Origin: Symmachiella macrocystis
GTDB lineage: Bacteria > Planctomycetota > Planctomycetia > Planctomycetales > Planctomycetaceae
Direction: 5' to 3'
Length of the DNA: 64,000 bases
Assembly: GCF_007860075.1 (NCBI RefSeq)
Contig: NZ_SJPP01000003.1
Location: 372,001 to 436,000 of the forward strand
The position numbers were made by a program, and so were the translations under genes. Under the pieces are notes generated by a model that saw only the letters and a program-made list of their open reading frames with translations, had not been told where the DNA came from and did no database searches. Below are positions 24,961 to 34,031 of the stretch, piece after piece (within the stretch, counting starts at the first letter, position 1; each line of letters starts with the position of its first letter).

Positions 24961-24997
24961 AAAAGCCCCAAGCCTCGATGAACTGAGACTTGAGGCT
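24961..24997 (-). terminator. Possible terminator after tRNA-Ser
   Basis: AGCCTC (24997-24992 on minus) pairs with GAGGCT (24976-24971), followed by GGGGCTTTT. The loop is long (15 bases) and the T-run short, so it is a moderate candidate. It lies about 80 bases past the tRNA. Confidence 0.4.
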
Positions 24998-25072
24998 GTA
25001 AACAGTAGGCTTTAGGAAAACAGATTCGCCATGGACCTCGTCGGCCTAGGGTCTGCGGCCTAAAGCCGAATT

Positions 25073-25159
<87 letters not shown>

Positions 25160-25288
25160 GAGTCGTAGGGAGCGTCTGAGAGAGTTATAGCTTGTGGCGC
25201 CGGCGAGGAAAAGTCAAATCGAAACGAACCAGTTGTTTCCGCAGTTGAGTCGCGTTAAGAAATGCGCCCCCAGGGACCATCAGCCCAC

Positions 25289-25322
25289 AAAAAAACCGCC
25301 GACGTTTTCACGCCGACAGTTG
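25289..25322 (-). terminator. Terminator of the first PEP-CTERM gene
   Basis: On minus, AACTGTCGGCG, loop, CGTCGGCGGTT, then a T-run (25295-25289). It is one of five related hairpin terminators in this region. Confidence 0.85.
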
Positions 25323-25343
25323 GAAGTTCTTTGACAATTGGTT

Positions 25344-25997
25344 TCACGCAGCCTGTTGCCGTTTGCGTCGCCAGCCGTAACCGACCAGGGCGAGGCCGCC
25401 GATGCCGAGCAGGGCGAAGGTGCTCGGTTCGGGGACGGCTGCATTGAACGGTGTGTCCGTTACGATCACGGTAACATCTGGATTCTCGGTAAAAGTACCT
25501 AAGTTATAGAAGCTTAGGTTCGCACCAGGAATTGTGATGATGAATGACCCACTGCTCGGAAAGGTAGTTGAGGAAGGCAATAATGTGTTAACGATGTAGA
25601 GATCATCACCATTACCAGCACCATCATCGTCGGGACCAACTCCCCAGCCACCAGGACTGCTACTGACTCCACCCACCCCATCACCAAAGATTGATGGGCT
25701 TTGTCCAATGTCTGCTCCCCCAGCATCGTAGGAAGTGTAGTCTCCTACATCTTCAATCAACGACGACGGCCGCGGGCCGCCCCAGGGATTTAAAGAGGCT
25801 ACGGTGCCGGTATCTGGGTCCATTTGGTCCCAGGCAAAGATAAAACTTGGAGCGGAAGCCCCAGCAGTCGAATCCCAACTAACTGTCCAAACAATGTCAT
25901 TCAGGTCTGAGCTAGGCTGGATTGTGACCATGAACCCCGCCTGAGCAGAAGAAACCAAACCAAGACTGACCAAACCGGCAAGAAGAATCTGTTTCAT
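25344..25997 (-). CDS. PEP-CTERM sorting-domain protein A
   Basis: 217 residues. The signal peptide MKQILLAGLVSLGLVSSAQA is followed by a strand-rich exported domain of unknown role. The C-terminal PEP-CTERM signal is VPEPSTFALLGIGG, a hydrophobic stretch and the basic end WRRKRQQAA. Such proteins are processed at the membrane and released to the surface or matrix, often with exopolysaccharide. ATG 25997. The signal peptide and sorting tail are nearly identical to those of protein C (27530-28141), while the middle differs, so the cassette ends are conserved and the cargo domain varies. Confidence 0.9.
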   Translation of the reverse strand: MKQILLAGLVSLGLVSSAQAGFMVTIQPSSDLNDIVWTVSWDSTAGASAPSFIFAWDQMDPDTGTVASLNPWGGPRPSSLIEDVGDYTSYDAGGADIGQSPSIFGDGVGGVSSSPGGWGVGPDDDGAGNGDDLYIVNTLLPSSTTFPSSGSFIITIPGANLSFYNLGTFTENPDVTVIVTDTPFNAAVPEPSTFALLGIGGLALVGYGWRRKRQQAA

Positions 25998-26190
25998 GGG
26001 GAGAATCTCTGAATCGAATGTGGTGTTGAAAATGAGCCGCTTTCCAATGGCCGAGTCACCATCCTGCCACATCACAATTCGCATAGCAAGCAAAAACGGC
26101 TCAATTTCTACAAACTGCCCAGGCTGAGACATGCGGTGTGGCGAACGCGACACAAAAACGGCCCGCGAATCGGCAGGCGCACAGCGCACG

Positions 26191-26222
26191 AAAAAACCGC
26201 CGACGCTTTCACGCCGACGGTT
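26191..26222 (-). terminator. Terminator of the second PEP-CTERM gene
   Basis: On minus, AACCGTCGGCG, loop TGAAAG, CGTCGGCGGTT, then six Ts. Same family as the other four. Confidence 0.88.
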
Positions 26223-26244
26223 GGAAGTTCTTGGACAATTTGTT

Positions 26245-26883
26245 TCACGCAGCCTGTTGCCGTTTGCGTCGCCAGTCGTAAGCGAGCAGTGATACACAGG
26301 TGATGCCGAGGAGACCGGCGTAGGTGGAGGGTTCGGGGACGACGGCGGCATCAGAAACGAGCAACCAGCCGCCGTTCGAGGAAGGGACACCGCTGAATTG
26401 TGCGACAAACACGAATGTCGGGCCGAATTGTAAGAGGTCCCTAGTGGACGAGGTGTCGTCAGATCCGTCAGGGTCGGTGTACACAATTAAATTATTTCCT
26501 ACCGTCAATCCCAACGCGGCAGCCAACGCCCCACCGTCGTAATTCGCCCCGGTCGACAACGAAACTGATGTTCCGGTTGTGAACCCTGCGGAGGCGGGTA
26601 TCGGACCGTTGAGCTGTATGCCCGAGGCTTCGAACAAATTGTCAAACTCGTCGGGGGTGGCCAACCGCGCATTCGAGTATGTCGACTGAGCATTCGCCAA
26701 CGCGGCCGCCTGGGACAGCCCAGCGCTGAACGTCATGTCGAGGTAGCGGAGGCCGTCTGATGGATTCCCAAGATCGTCGATGATATTCAAATCGCCGACC
26801 TCAATGACCTCACCAAAGGTCGCCGTGGGGACAACGGCCAGCACCGCCACACACGCCACCGTCAATTGAATCATTCGCTTCAT
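26245..26883 (-). CDS. PEP-CTERM sorting-domain protein B
   Basis: 212 residues from ATG 26883, which has GGAG seven bases upstream. The signal peptide is MKRMIQLTVACVAVLAVVPTATFG. The mature part (YLDMTFSAGLSQAAALANAQSTYSNARLATPDEFDNLFEASG) is of the kind found in extracellular planctomycete PEP-CTERM proteins with an unassigned domain. The sorting tail is VPEPSTYAGLLGITC plus a hydrophobic run and WRRKRQQAA. The last residues are identical to those of A and C, but the rest is unrelated. Confidence 0.88.
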   Translation of the reverse strand: MKRMIQLTVACVAVLAVVPTATFGEVIEVGDLNIIDDLGNPSDGLRYLDMTFSAGLSQAAALANAQSTYSNARLATPDEFDNLFEASGIQLNGPIPASAGFTTGTSVSLSTGANYDGGALAAALGLTVGNNLIVYTDPDGSDDTSSTRDLLQFGPTFVFVAQFSGVPSSNGGWLLVSDAAVVPEPSTYAGLLGITCVSLLAYDWRRKRQQAA

Positions 26884-27308
26884 CGCGTTCTCCATTGGGT
26901 CATTTGCTTCAACCGAGTTCATACGGACGAAGGCGAGCAACCGCAGTATGGGCCGCTTTTCTTCAAACTGTCTACGGGGAAACGCACTACCGCCGACCGA
27001 TTGCACACATCCGCAAATTCTTGCGGTTTAGCGAAACGCTGCATTTTCGGAGCAAGTCTGGCGAAGAACGGATACGCCAACGCGGCCGAAAACAGCCCGC
27101 GAATCGGCAGGCGTGAAGCAGACAAAACCGCCGACCTTGCAACTCGGCGGCAACTGATCGTTTTTCAGGCGGGTGTCATGACACCTGCACCGCCCGGTAA
27201 AGACCGGTTTTCCCCGGTTTTCTTGCTACCGGAAGCGAAGCGGCTGAAACGCGTTTCACTCTATAATACAAGGGTAATACAGCGTTTTGGGTTTAGTAGC
27301 GAACGCGA
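26884..27308. other. Intergenic region with repeat fragments
   Basis: About 425 bases. It contains the promoter side of protein B. Near 27061-27120 there is a partial copy of the block that precedes each PEP-CTERM terminator (CCGCGAATCGGCAGGCG). No convincing gene. Confidence 0.5.
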
Positions 27309-27347
27309 TTTCAAGACCAGTCCGTTCGACCACTCCGGCATCTCTCC
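27309..27347 (-). pseudogene. Truncated tRNA-Ser fragment
   Basis: 39 bases identical to the 5' part of tRNA-Ser(TGA) (25121-25159): acceptor 5' strand, D-arm, anticodon 5' stem and part of the loop. It stops in the anticodon loop and has no T-arm, so it cannot make a functional tRNA. It marks the breakpoint of the duplication. Confidence 0.92.
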
Positions 27348-27476
27348 GAGTCGTAGGGAGCGTCTGAGAGAGTTATAGCTTGTGGCGCCGGCGAGGAAAA
27401 GTCAAATCGAAACGAACCAGTTGTTTCCGCAGTTGAGTCGCGTTAAGAAATGTGCCCCCAGGGACCATCAGCGCAC

Positions 27477-27508
27477 AAAAAAACCGCCGACGCATAACGC
27501 CGACGGTT
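27477..27508 (-). terminator. Terminator of the third PEP-CTERM gene
   Basis: On minus, AACCGTCGGCG, a short loop, CGTCGGCGGTT and a run of Ts. Same family as the neighbouring terminators. Confidence 0.85.
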
Positions 27509-27529
27509 GAAGTTCTTTGACAATTTGTT

Positions 27530-28141
27530 TCACGCAGCTTGTTGCCGCTTGCGTCGCCAGCCGTAGCCGACCAGGGCGATGCCGCCGATGCCGAGGAGTG
27601 CGAACGTGCTTGGTTCTGGGACGGCTGCGGTGGCGTTATAGCGGACCTCAACAATAGCGTAATTGTTCAGATCTTGTTCGCCGTAGTGCGTAAAGTTCGC
27701 CGCGAATGTAAGTACCTCGCCGGTCGTCCCGTATGTCACCTCTAACACCTCGAAGAAACCGCTCGCCGTATTATCCAGTCGCCCGGTGCTGCCGAACTCC
27801 AATCCTGGCCGGTCGGTGTCCTGGAACGGGAATCGCTGAAAATCGTTATAAACACCCGGCGCAATCAGAGCGTCGAAAGGGGCTGCGAAATTTAAAAACC
27901 ACCGATCGACTGATGTCCCGCTGAGGGCTGGTCCGGTGATTTCGAAGCCAATTCCGTTATCAAAATTCCGCGACGGGGTGAAGGTCCAGCCATCTGAAGG
28001 GGTCACCATGTAATCTTTATATCCGCGTGCAACCCAACTTGTGTTCGAACTATCGACCACCGTAAACCGCGTAACCATTCCAGCGTCTGCGGACGAAACC
28101 AAACCAAGAGTGACCAAACCGGCAAGAAGAATCTGTTTCAT
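27530..28141 (-). CDS. PEP-CTERM sorting-domain protein C
   Basis: 203 residues. The signal peptide MKQILLAGLVTLGLVSSADA differs from that of protein A at two positions. The mature domain (FTVVDSSNTSWVARGYKDYM, RPGLEFGSTGRLDNTASGFFEVLEVTYG) is beta-rich and unlike A. The sorting tail VPEPSTFALLGIGG and the RRKRQQAA end match A. Secreted or surface role. This is the second copy of the A-type cassette. Confidence 0.9.
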   Translation of the reverse strand: MKQILLAGLVTLGLVSSADAGMVTRFTVVDSSNTSWVARGYKDYMVTPSDGWTFTPSRNFDNGIGFEITGPALSGTSVDRWFLNFAAPFDALIAPGVYNDFQRFPFQDTDRPGLEFGSTGRLDNTASGFFEVLEVTYGTTGEVLTFAANFTHYGEQDLNNYAIVEVRYNATAAVPEPSTFALLGIGGIALVGYGWRRKRQQAA

Positions 28142-28356
28142 GATGAAGAATCTCTGAATCGAATGTCGTGCTGGAAATGAGTCGCTTGCCTATTTCGAGT
28201 CACCATTATGCCCCAGGACAACCCGCATAGCAATCAAAAACGGCACAATTCCTACAAACTGCCCAGACGGGTGTTTTCGGACCAGCAGGTCAGGATATGC
28301 CGTGCAGCGAACGCGGCACAAAGACGGCCCGCGAATCGGCAGGCGCACAGCGCACG

Positions 28357-28388
28357 AAAAAACCGCCGACGCTTTCACGCCGACGGTT
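28357..28388 (-). terminator. Duplicated terminator now behind the K+ channel gene
   Basis: Nearly the same sequence as 26191-26222. It lies about 65 bases past the stop of the K+ channel gene, so it probably serves that gene although it arrived with the PEP-CTERM cassette. Confidence 0.8.
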
Positions 28389-28410
28389 GGAAGTTCTTTG
28401 ACAATTGGTT

Positions 28411-28443
28411 TCACGCAGCCTGTTGCCGTTTGCGTCGCCAGTC
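28411..28443 (-). pseudogene. PEP-CTERM tail remnant
   Basis: The last ten codons of a PEP-CTERM gene (WRRKRQQAA plus stop) with the following spacer, corresponding to the end of protein B. The rest of the gene is absent. It abuts the K+ channel gene, whose stop is at 28453. Confidence 0.8.
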
Positions 28444-28452
28444 ATCCAGAAA

Positions 28453-29577
28453 TCAAACATTCGTAGAAACGGGGGCTTCTCTGACGAGATCTTTATCAGA
28501 AGTCGGTGAATCAGCAAGGCCGTCGTCAGAGAACGCTGTTGCGAAGGCAGTGTCACAAGGGCCTTGTGCCAACTCTTTCATCCGGGCTAAGTCTTGAGCA
28601 TACCCAGCTACGATCACAACATCACCTGGTTGGAACGATTCGTTGCCGTGGGGCTTCATCTTGGTTTCACTTGAACTTCGGACAATCGCGACAAAGGAAA
28701 TCGAATTCTCGATTTGACCGTATTGGCTTACCGTGCGGCCAATTAAAATTGAGCCCTTTTGGATCTCGATTTCGCTCAGCTCAAAATCTCCGCTCGATTC
28801 ATGAGAGCTATTCATGAAATTGGCGAGATTCGGAAAAAGCATGGAATTGACGATATTCGAAGCGGCCGTTGAATGCGGGGAGACGACGAGCGATGCGCCC
28901 GCTCGTTTTAATTTCCCATGAGATTCGTTGGAATCCGCGCGGCAGACGATAAACAAATCGGGATTGAGTTCGCGCGCGCTCAGCGTTATGAAAACGTTCT
29001 GAGCATCGGAATTGACGCCGCAAATCACACCACTGGCTTTCTCGATTCCGGCTTCACGCAGAACATCGTCGTTTGTGGCACAACCTTGCAGTGCCGTGTA
29101 GCCCTGAGCAGCTGCGGCTAAATATTCCGATTCGTCCTCTTCGACCACCACAAATGGTGCTTTGAGCTCTTCGAGACGTTCGCAGGCGGCTTTGCCTAAT
29201 CGACCGAAGCCACAGACCAGAACATGCTGTTCCAGGTTCTTGATTTGTTTTTGCATCTTTCGCCTCCAGGCAAACTGATATCCAACGGCCAATTGAACAA
29301 GCACGCTGAGTGTGTAAGTCGCGGTGCCGATTCCAAACAACACCAAAACAATTGCCAATTTCTTGCCGTCGGGAGAAAGTCCTTCATCCCCGTAGCCGAC
29401 CGTCGTGATTGTGATCAATGTAAAATAGATCGCGTCCCAGATGTCCCACCGTTCCTCGGTGAACGTGAACCCAATCGTACCACCGATGATAATCGCAGCG
29501 AGAACAATCATACACGTGACGACTTCACGTCGTCGGCGCTGCTCCGGTGCCATATTGAGGAGTCGTGTGGGTAACAT
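28453..29577 (-). CDS. Potassium channel protein with RCK (TrkA-N/TrkA-C) domains
   Basis: 374 residues. Two TM helices (about 20-38 and 73-95) flank the pore with selectivity filter TTVGYGD at residues 58-64. A cytoplasmic TrkA-N Rossmann domain follows (VLVCGFGRLGKAACERL, about 118) and then a TrkA-C domain (about 250-335). The ligand-gated 2-TM K+ channel family is clear. The C-terminal 35 residues are variable. ATG 29553 is an alternative start. The duplication breakpoint lies ten bases past its stop, so the extreme C-terminus may have been altered. Confidence 0.92.
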   Translation of the reverse strand: MLPTRLLNMAPEQRRRREVVTCMIVLAAIIIGGTIGFTFTEERWDIWDAIYFTLITITTVGYGDEGLSPDGKKLAIVLVLFGIGTATYTLSVLVQLAVGYQFAWRRKMQKQIKNLEQHVLVCGFGRLGKAACERLEELKAPFVVVEEDESEYLAAAAQGYTALQGCATNDDVLREAGIEKASGVICGVNSDAQNVFITLSARELNPDLFIVCRADSNESHGKLKRAGASLVVSPHSTAASNIVNSMLFPNLANFMNSSHESSGDFELSEIEIQKGSILIGRTVSQYGQIENSISFVAIVRSSSETKMKPHGNESFQPGDVVIVAGYAQDLARMKELAQGPCDTAFATAFSDDGLADSPTSDKDLVREAPVSTNV

Positions 29578-29892
29578 GTGAAATTCTGGGGTTTCCCATC
29601 CCGGGGGGATTCTGTTGCAAGCTGGATTGCTCGGGTCGACCTGCAGAGTTCAGTGTCGTCCACACGAATGTAGGACACTCCTTGTCCTGAAAAGGTGAGC
29701 ACACCGGCCTGCAGCACGAAAATCCTCGTTTACCCACCACTAAACTCCACAACCGTTATAATTAGTTCTCCTGAATCGGAGTTCTTGCTACGACCGGTAC
29801 ACCCCTGTAGCGACTGCACAAGTGGTTGGTGTATGCGGACAACTGTCCTAATGAATGCCCTGCGGCCAGTAAATCTGCCAGGGTATTCGCAC
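29578..29892. other. Intergenic region without a supported gene
   Basis: About 315 bases upstream of the K+ channel gene and downstream of the ceramidase terminator. It should contain the channel promoter. Short open frames have no protein-like features. Confidence 0.4.
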
Positions 29893-29926
29893 AAAAAAAC
29901 CGCCGACGCGCGGGCGCCGACGGTTG
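29893..29926 (-). terminator. Terminator of the second ceramidase-like gene
   Basis: AACCGTCGGCGC, loop, GCGTCGGCGGTT and seven Ts on the minus strand, about 80 bases past the stop at 30009. A variant of the same hairpin family as the PEP-CTERM terminators; on plus it is followed by a TTTTT run as well. Confidence 0.8.
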
Positions 29927-30008
29927 GACGTTTTTGTACAATTTTCCTCATGCAGGCTGGGCAGCAATGCAATGTAAACTCGGCCTGGCTCTTAGAGGTC
30001 CATCCAAA

Positions 30009-31382
30009 TCAGGGTGTTTCGGATTGTTTCAGACCGCCGACCAATTCCATGGCTGCTTCGGTCATTTGCCGGCCTGCATTGGGGCGGACACGGGAGATCG
30101 AGGCTTCGTAGCCCCCCGTGACCGCGGCTCGGGGCGTCACGATGTAGCCCAAATAGCCGTTGGAATACCCGGCGAGCACCATTGATTTGTCCAACAACTG
30201 CTTAATCCGCTGCCTGAGTTCCAAGGCGTATTCCACAAAAATTTCGCCGGGGATCGAGACAATCACCAAATCGCCGATTTGCAACACCTGCACCTCGGCT
30301 TGATACTGCTCGGGCATCTTGAGGCTGCCGTCGGCTAAGCCTTTCGCGAAACGTTCATTCATGCTGTACAGCCGCAACCGGTTGCGGATCGCTTCGCGCA
30401 ATTCCTTGTTCGCGGCTGTGTCCTCTACCGCTTTTAACTCTGCTTCGGCTGACTGGATCGCAGCCTGCGTTTCGTCCAACGAAGGGATCTGCCGCGCCGC
30501 CAGATTCAATGTGGTCGTCGCTCCGGCTAGTTCGATTTCTTCCTCGCCGCGAATAAACCCAGAGGCTTTGATCACTTCACCCGCAACGGTCCGCCCCAAG
30601 CGTTCGATCTCCATAAACGGATCGCCACTGCGGTGCACGGTCACATCTCCTGCGGCACCTTGGGTAAAGATTGCCACACCCCCGAGCATGTTTTCTACCG
30701 CCCGTTGGGCAGCTCCGGGATATTCGCCCGACAGCAACAGATTATTCGAGCCGACGATCACCGGGTGACCGGTGAAGTTAAACAAGGTGGCAATTGTCTT
30801 ACGGCCCTCGCGTTCCTCGACACGAAGCACGCCGACTTGCGTATCGACAAGATCGTTGCGCTGCTGGCGATTGCGCGTCGCCCCTTTGAGTTCCCCTGCG
30901 TGAAAACCTGCCCGCGCGGTCACTCGGTTATTAAACGCATCCAGGCCCACTTTGGTAAACCGTTCCACAAAAAACGCGGCCGATTTCTCATTGGGATCGT
31001 CAATTTGTCCCGGCCGGTTCACCGAGGGAGAGGAATGATTGTGCGTGCTGGAGACCATAATATTTTGCGGCGGAATACCGGTTTCCCGTGCGATATTATC
31101 ACGCACGCGGGCGGTGATGTCGGCACTGACGTTGATCAGATCCGAACCGATGATCAAAACTTGCGTCTGTCCGTTATCCAGTACGAGCGCACGGGCATAA
31201 ATCTCGTCATGCACCCCTGTGAACGGTTCCAAACGGTCAAAGAACCCGCCCATCTTGGTGGGAAACGGGGGAACGATGCTCTCTCGGGCTGCCCCGGCAC
31301 GCAGTTCTGCGCGTGCGGTCTCGTCGAAACAAAGACAACAGAGAATGAACAGCAGTGTACTGAGGACTAATCTACGGGACAT
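30009..31382 (-). CDS. Neutral ceramidase-like hydrolase 2
   Basis: 457 residues with a signal peptide (MSRRLVLSTLLFILCCLCF to ARA). The domain spans the whole mature protein: RAGAARESIVPPF at the start, the metal motif SSTHNHSSPS, NFTGHPVIVG with the second His and TQGAAGDVTVHR near the catalytic loop; the end is SNGYLGYIVTPRAA. There is no LamG domain. It should act outside the cytoplasm on an amide or similar bond; the true substrate is unknown. It is the second of three family members in the window, each on a separate transcript. Confidence 0.88.
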   Translation of the reverse strand: MSRRLVLSTLLFILCCLCFDETARAELRAGAARESIVPPFPTKMGGFFDRLEPFTGVHDEIYARALVLDNGQTQVLIIGSDLINVSADITARVRDNIARETGIPPQNIMVSSTHNHSSPSVNRPGQIDDPNEKSAAFFVERFTKVGLDAFNNRVTARAGFHAGELKGATRNRQQRNDLVDTQVGVLRVEEREGRKTIATLFNFTGHPVIVGSNNLLLSGEYPGAAQRAVENMLGGVAIFTQGAAGDVTVHRSGDPFMEIERLGRTVAGEVIKASGFIRGEEEIELAGATTTLNLAARQIPSLDETQAAIQSAEAELKAVEDTAANKELREAIRNRLRLYSMNERFAKGLADGSLKMPEQYQAEVQVLQIGDLVIVSIPGEIFVEYALELRQRIKQLLDKSMVLAGYSNGYLGYIVTPRAAVTGGYEASISRVRPNAGRQMTEAAMELVGGLKQSETP

Positions 31383-31625
31383 GCCTATTCCCTCGGTTAC
31401 GGGCTACCTGCAAAGGTGGTGTCAAAAACAAGCCGACCAAACAAAGATCTAAACGTGCTGAGCCACTTGGCGTCAAGTCACGCGCAAGGCTCATGAGGAC
31501 TCGATTCGGTATCATCTGTGATTTTTTCATTTGTGTTGAGCCTGAAACGGTTCCAGGCACATCGGGTGACGGACGCCGACTCATCTCCTCGTGAGTCGAC
31601 GCATGTCGCCGCAAATCTTAGCGGA

Positions 31626-32027
31626 CTATCCGGATGCGTCGCGCATGCGTTCCAACATTTGTCCCATCATTTGATGCACCACATTGATGGCTTTGAGTGG
31701 GCGGATCATTACCTTGAATTCACAGATTTTTCCTTCCGCATTCCATGAAATGATGTCAACTCCGTTCACGAAGATGTTGTCAATCTCGGTTGTGAATTCT
31801 AAAAACGCAGCGGACTCCGAGACGGACTGCTTGACGTAAGTAAAAGTCTCATTGAAAAACACTTTGCTCGCGGCAGTCAGGTAAAGTAATGTCGCCGCCT
31901 TTCCACTCTGAGCGGTGTGCACGATCGGAGAGTAAAACACGACATCGTCGGCGAGAAGATCGGCGAGATCTTCGGTGTTTTTGCTATGTGAAATCATTAT
32001 CCAAGATTCCAGGGCAGGTGGAAGCAT
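31626..32027 (-). CDS. SnoaL/NTF2-like protein
   Basis: 133 residues. LADLLADDVVFYSPIVHTAQSGKAATLLYLTAASKVF, then ETFTYVKQSVSESAAFLEFTTEID and EGKICEFKVMIRPLKAI, gives the helix-then-sheet pattern of nuclear transport factor 2-like proteins. These bind or isomerise small molecules; no catalytic pair can be assigned. A second ATG at 31997 is an alternative start. It stands alone, about 240 bases upstream of the ceramidase gene's start. Confidence 0.75.
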   Translation of the reverse strand: MLPPALESWIMISHSKNTEDLADLLADDVVFYSPIVHTAQSGKAATLLYLTAASKVFFNETFTYVKQSVSESAAFLEFTTEIDNIFVNGVDIISWNAEGKICEFKVMIRPLKAINVVHQMMGQMLERMRDASG

Positions 32028-32437
32028 GTCGGTGTGTTCCTCATAAAGAATTCCTGGGAATTCCCCTACCCTACCCCCTTCACATCACGCTGCCCACTCA
32101 CTTTTGCATCACCAGCGGAGTTGTTGTGATTCATTCCGCCCCGCTATGGCCAATTCGCAGTATTCCATTTCGACTAGGTGTTACCCAAAAGTCGGTGGGC
32201 ATCTTGGGCATGTTGATCTCCTTGAATTGCGCCCATAGCCCGTATTCCTCCACGTCCAACAAAAAGTAAAGTCAAGAAGACCAAGATGCCCAAGTATTTT
32301 TTGAGCCTGACTCTGAGCTTATTCATCCCTGCTAAAACAACGACTCCGGTCAGTCGGCCTAATCACACAGCGGGTTGCGCGTCGGGAAGTGGGCAAACCG
32401 CTCAATGATCATTCATTGAAATCAGATCCTTTAGAAT
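32028..32437. other. Intergenic region without a supported gene
   Basis: About 410 bases, relatively A+T-rich. The frames on both strands lack ribosome-binding sites and protein-like composition. No hairpin or RNA gene stands out. Confidence 0.4.
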
Positions 32438-33667
32438 CTACGTCTCCGCCCAATGTTGCACCTTGCCGCCCCGCAGCGCCAGGTTGGCCATGTGTGCTGC
32501 GCTTGCTGCGGAGACGCCTGCTTCGGCGGGGGCGTTGGGGGTCTTGCGGCTGCGGATGCATTCCAGCCAGTTGGTCAAATGCAGCAACCGGCCGTTGGGG
32601 GTTTCGTAAAAGTCCTTGCCGCGCGATCCGCTGCCGAGCACCAGTTCACGATATTTAATCTTGCGATTGTGCTCGGGGTGGATTTCATAACGGCCGCGGT
32701 CACAATACAGCGTCGCATCGGTCCCCATGTACTCCATCATGGCGGCATTGCGGGCGTTGACGAAAGTCCCTTCGAAATAGACCTGCAAGTCTTGCTGGGG
32801 ATAACGCATTAACGTCTGCACTGTATCGGGTGTCTGCCAGACGTCTTTCGCCATGAAATGATCGCCAATGCTGGTTGCCATCTGCGGATGGTCCAAATCC
32901 AAGAACCAGTGCGCGACATCGACGTAGTGCACCATCAGATCGGTAAAGATCCCGCCGCCGAAATCCCAGAACCAACGCCAATGCCGAAAACGGTATTCAT
33001 CGTACGGTTGCTCCGGCGCATTTCCCAAGAATCGTTTCCAGTCGACTGATTTGGGATCGATGCCATAGTTCTTCTTTTGCGCTCGCGGCGAATTGCGATT
33101 CCAGGTCAGGTGCACTTTGCGGATTTCTCCCAGTTCGCCGGAGCGGATGATCTTATTGGCTTCAATCAGGTGCGGCATGCTCCGTTGTTGCATGCCGACT
33201 TGCACGATGCGTTTGTGTTCATTTTGCGCCGCAATCACCGGCGGGCCTTCGGAGAGATCGTGTGTGAGCGGTTTTTCGACATAGACGTCTTTGCCTGCTC
33301 GACAGGCATCAATGGTAATCGGCACGTGCCAATGGTCGGGGGTGCCGATAACGACTGCATCGATGTCTTTACGAGCCAGCAGTTCGTGGTAATCCTTGGT
33401 CGTCGCCGCTTTGGGGTCGGCCATTGCGCGGCCTTTTTGTAGGTTGTCATCCCAAATGTCGCAGACGGCGACGATCTTCACACCGGGAATCTCGCCCAGC
33501 GTTCCCAGCAATTGTCGGCAGCGGCCGCCGGTGCCGATGGCTCCCACGTAAATGGTTTCGTTGGCAGCGTAGCCGCGCGCGGTCGCAGTATAACCGGCCG
33601 CCATCAAACCGGCCGAAGCGGCACCCACGTTCTGCATGAACTGTCGTCGCGGCTGCTGGTCGGCCAT
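32438..33667 (-). CDS. Gfo/Idh/MocA-family oxidoreductase with Tat signal
   Basis: 409 residues. The N-terminus RRQFMQNVGAASAGLMAAG is a twin-arginine-type signal. The Rossmann domain has VGAIGTGGRCRQLL, and the catalytic segment is VYVEKPLTHDLSEG, the EKP motif with the conserved Lys. Members oxidise or dehydrate sugars and inositols with tightly bound NAD(P). Export in folded form would keep the cofactor, and many planctomycete paralogs share this arrangement. The substrate is unknown. It is followed on the same strand by no obvious partner. Confidence 0.92.
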   Translation of the reverse strand: MADQQPRRQFMQNVGAASAGLMAAGYTATARGYAANETIYVGAIGTGGRCRQLLGTLGEIPGVKIVAVCDIWDDNLQKGRAMADPKAATTKDYHELLARKDIDAVVIGTPDHWHVPITIDACRAGKDVYVEKPLTHDLSEGPPVIAAQNEHKRIVQVGMQQRSMPHLIEANKIIRSGELGEIRKVHLTWNRNSPRAQKKNYGIDPKSVDWKRFLGNAPEQPYDEYRFRHWRWFWDFGGGIFTDLMVHYVDVAHWFLDLDHPQMATSIGDHFMAKDVWQTPDTVQTLMRYPQQDLQVYFEGTFVNARNAAMMEYMGTDATLYCDRGRYEIHPEHNRKIKYRELVLGSGSRGKDFYETPNGRLLHLTNWLECIRSRKTPNAPAEAGVSAASAAHMANLALRGGKVQHWAET

Positions 33668-34031
33668 GGCTGTTCCTTTGTTGTGTTGATCAAAATGTTA
33701 GCGCGGATAAAAGCGAATCACGTTTCCAAGATCGCCCTGACGTGAAAGGCATCAGCAACAATTGCAAATTCCAAACTATCCTGGCCGACGACCAAATGCA
33801 ATCGGCGCACGGCGATGAACAAGCGATTCGTATTTCATCAATCGATCCGATTGCAGGCCACCTTCATGCTGAGCGACAACGAAGTCGCGATCACAAAAAC
33901 ATCAGATTCGGTTTGCACAAAGTGTGCTATGAAACTTACAATTCAAACCGACGGAGCGAATACTCATCGGATGGCCAAGGTTTGCGATTGCGAATCAGGA
34001 TGGCCGACTGAACACGCAAGGAGCACAATCG
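33668..34031. other. Intergenic region between divergent genes
   Basis: About 365 bases between the oxidoreductase and Nudix genes, which run in opposite directions. Two overlapping plus-strand frames exist here, but their sequences (rich in single Cys and His without pattern) do not look coding. It should hold both promoters. Confidence 0.4.

Larger units (their letters stand above)
27309..28443. repeat. Segmental duplication, copy 2
   Basis: Counterpart of 25121-26277. It begins inside the tRNA and ends after GCCAGTC in the PEP-CTERM tail. Beyond 28443 the sequence is the 3' end of the K+ channel gene. Confidence 0.85.
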
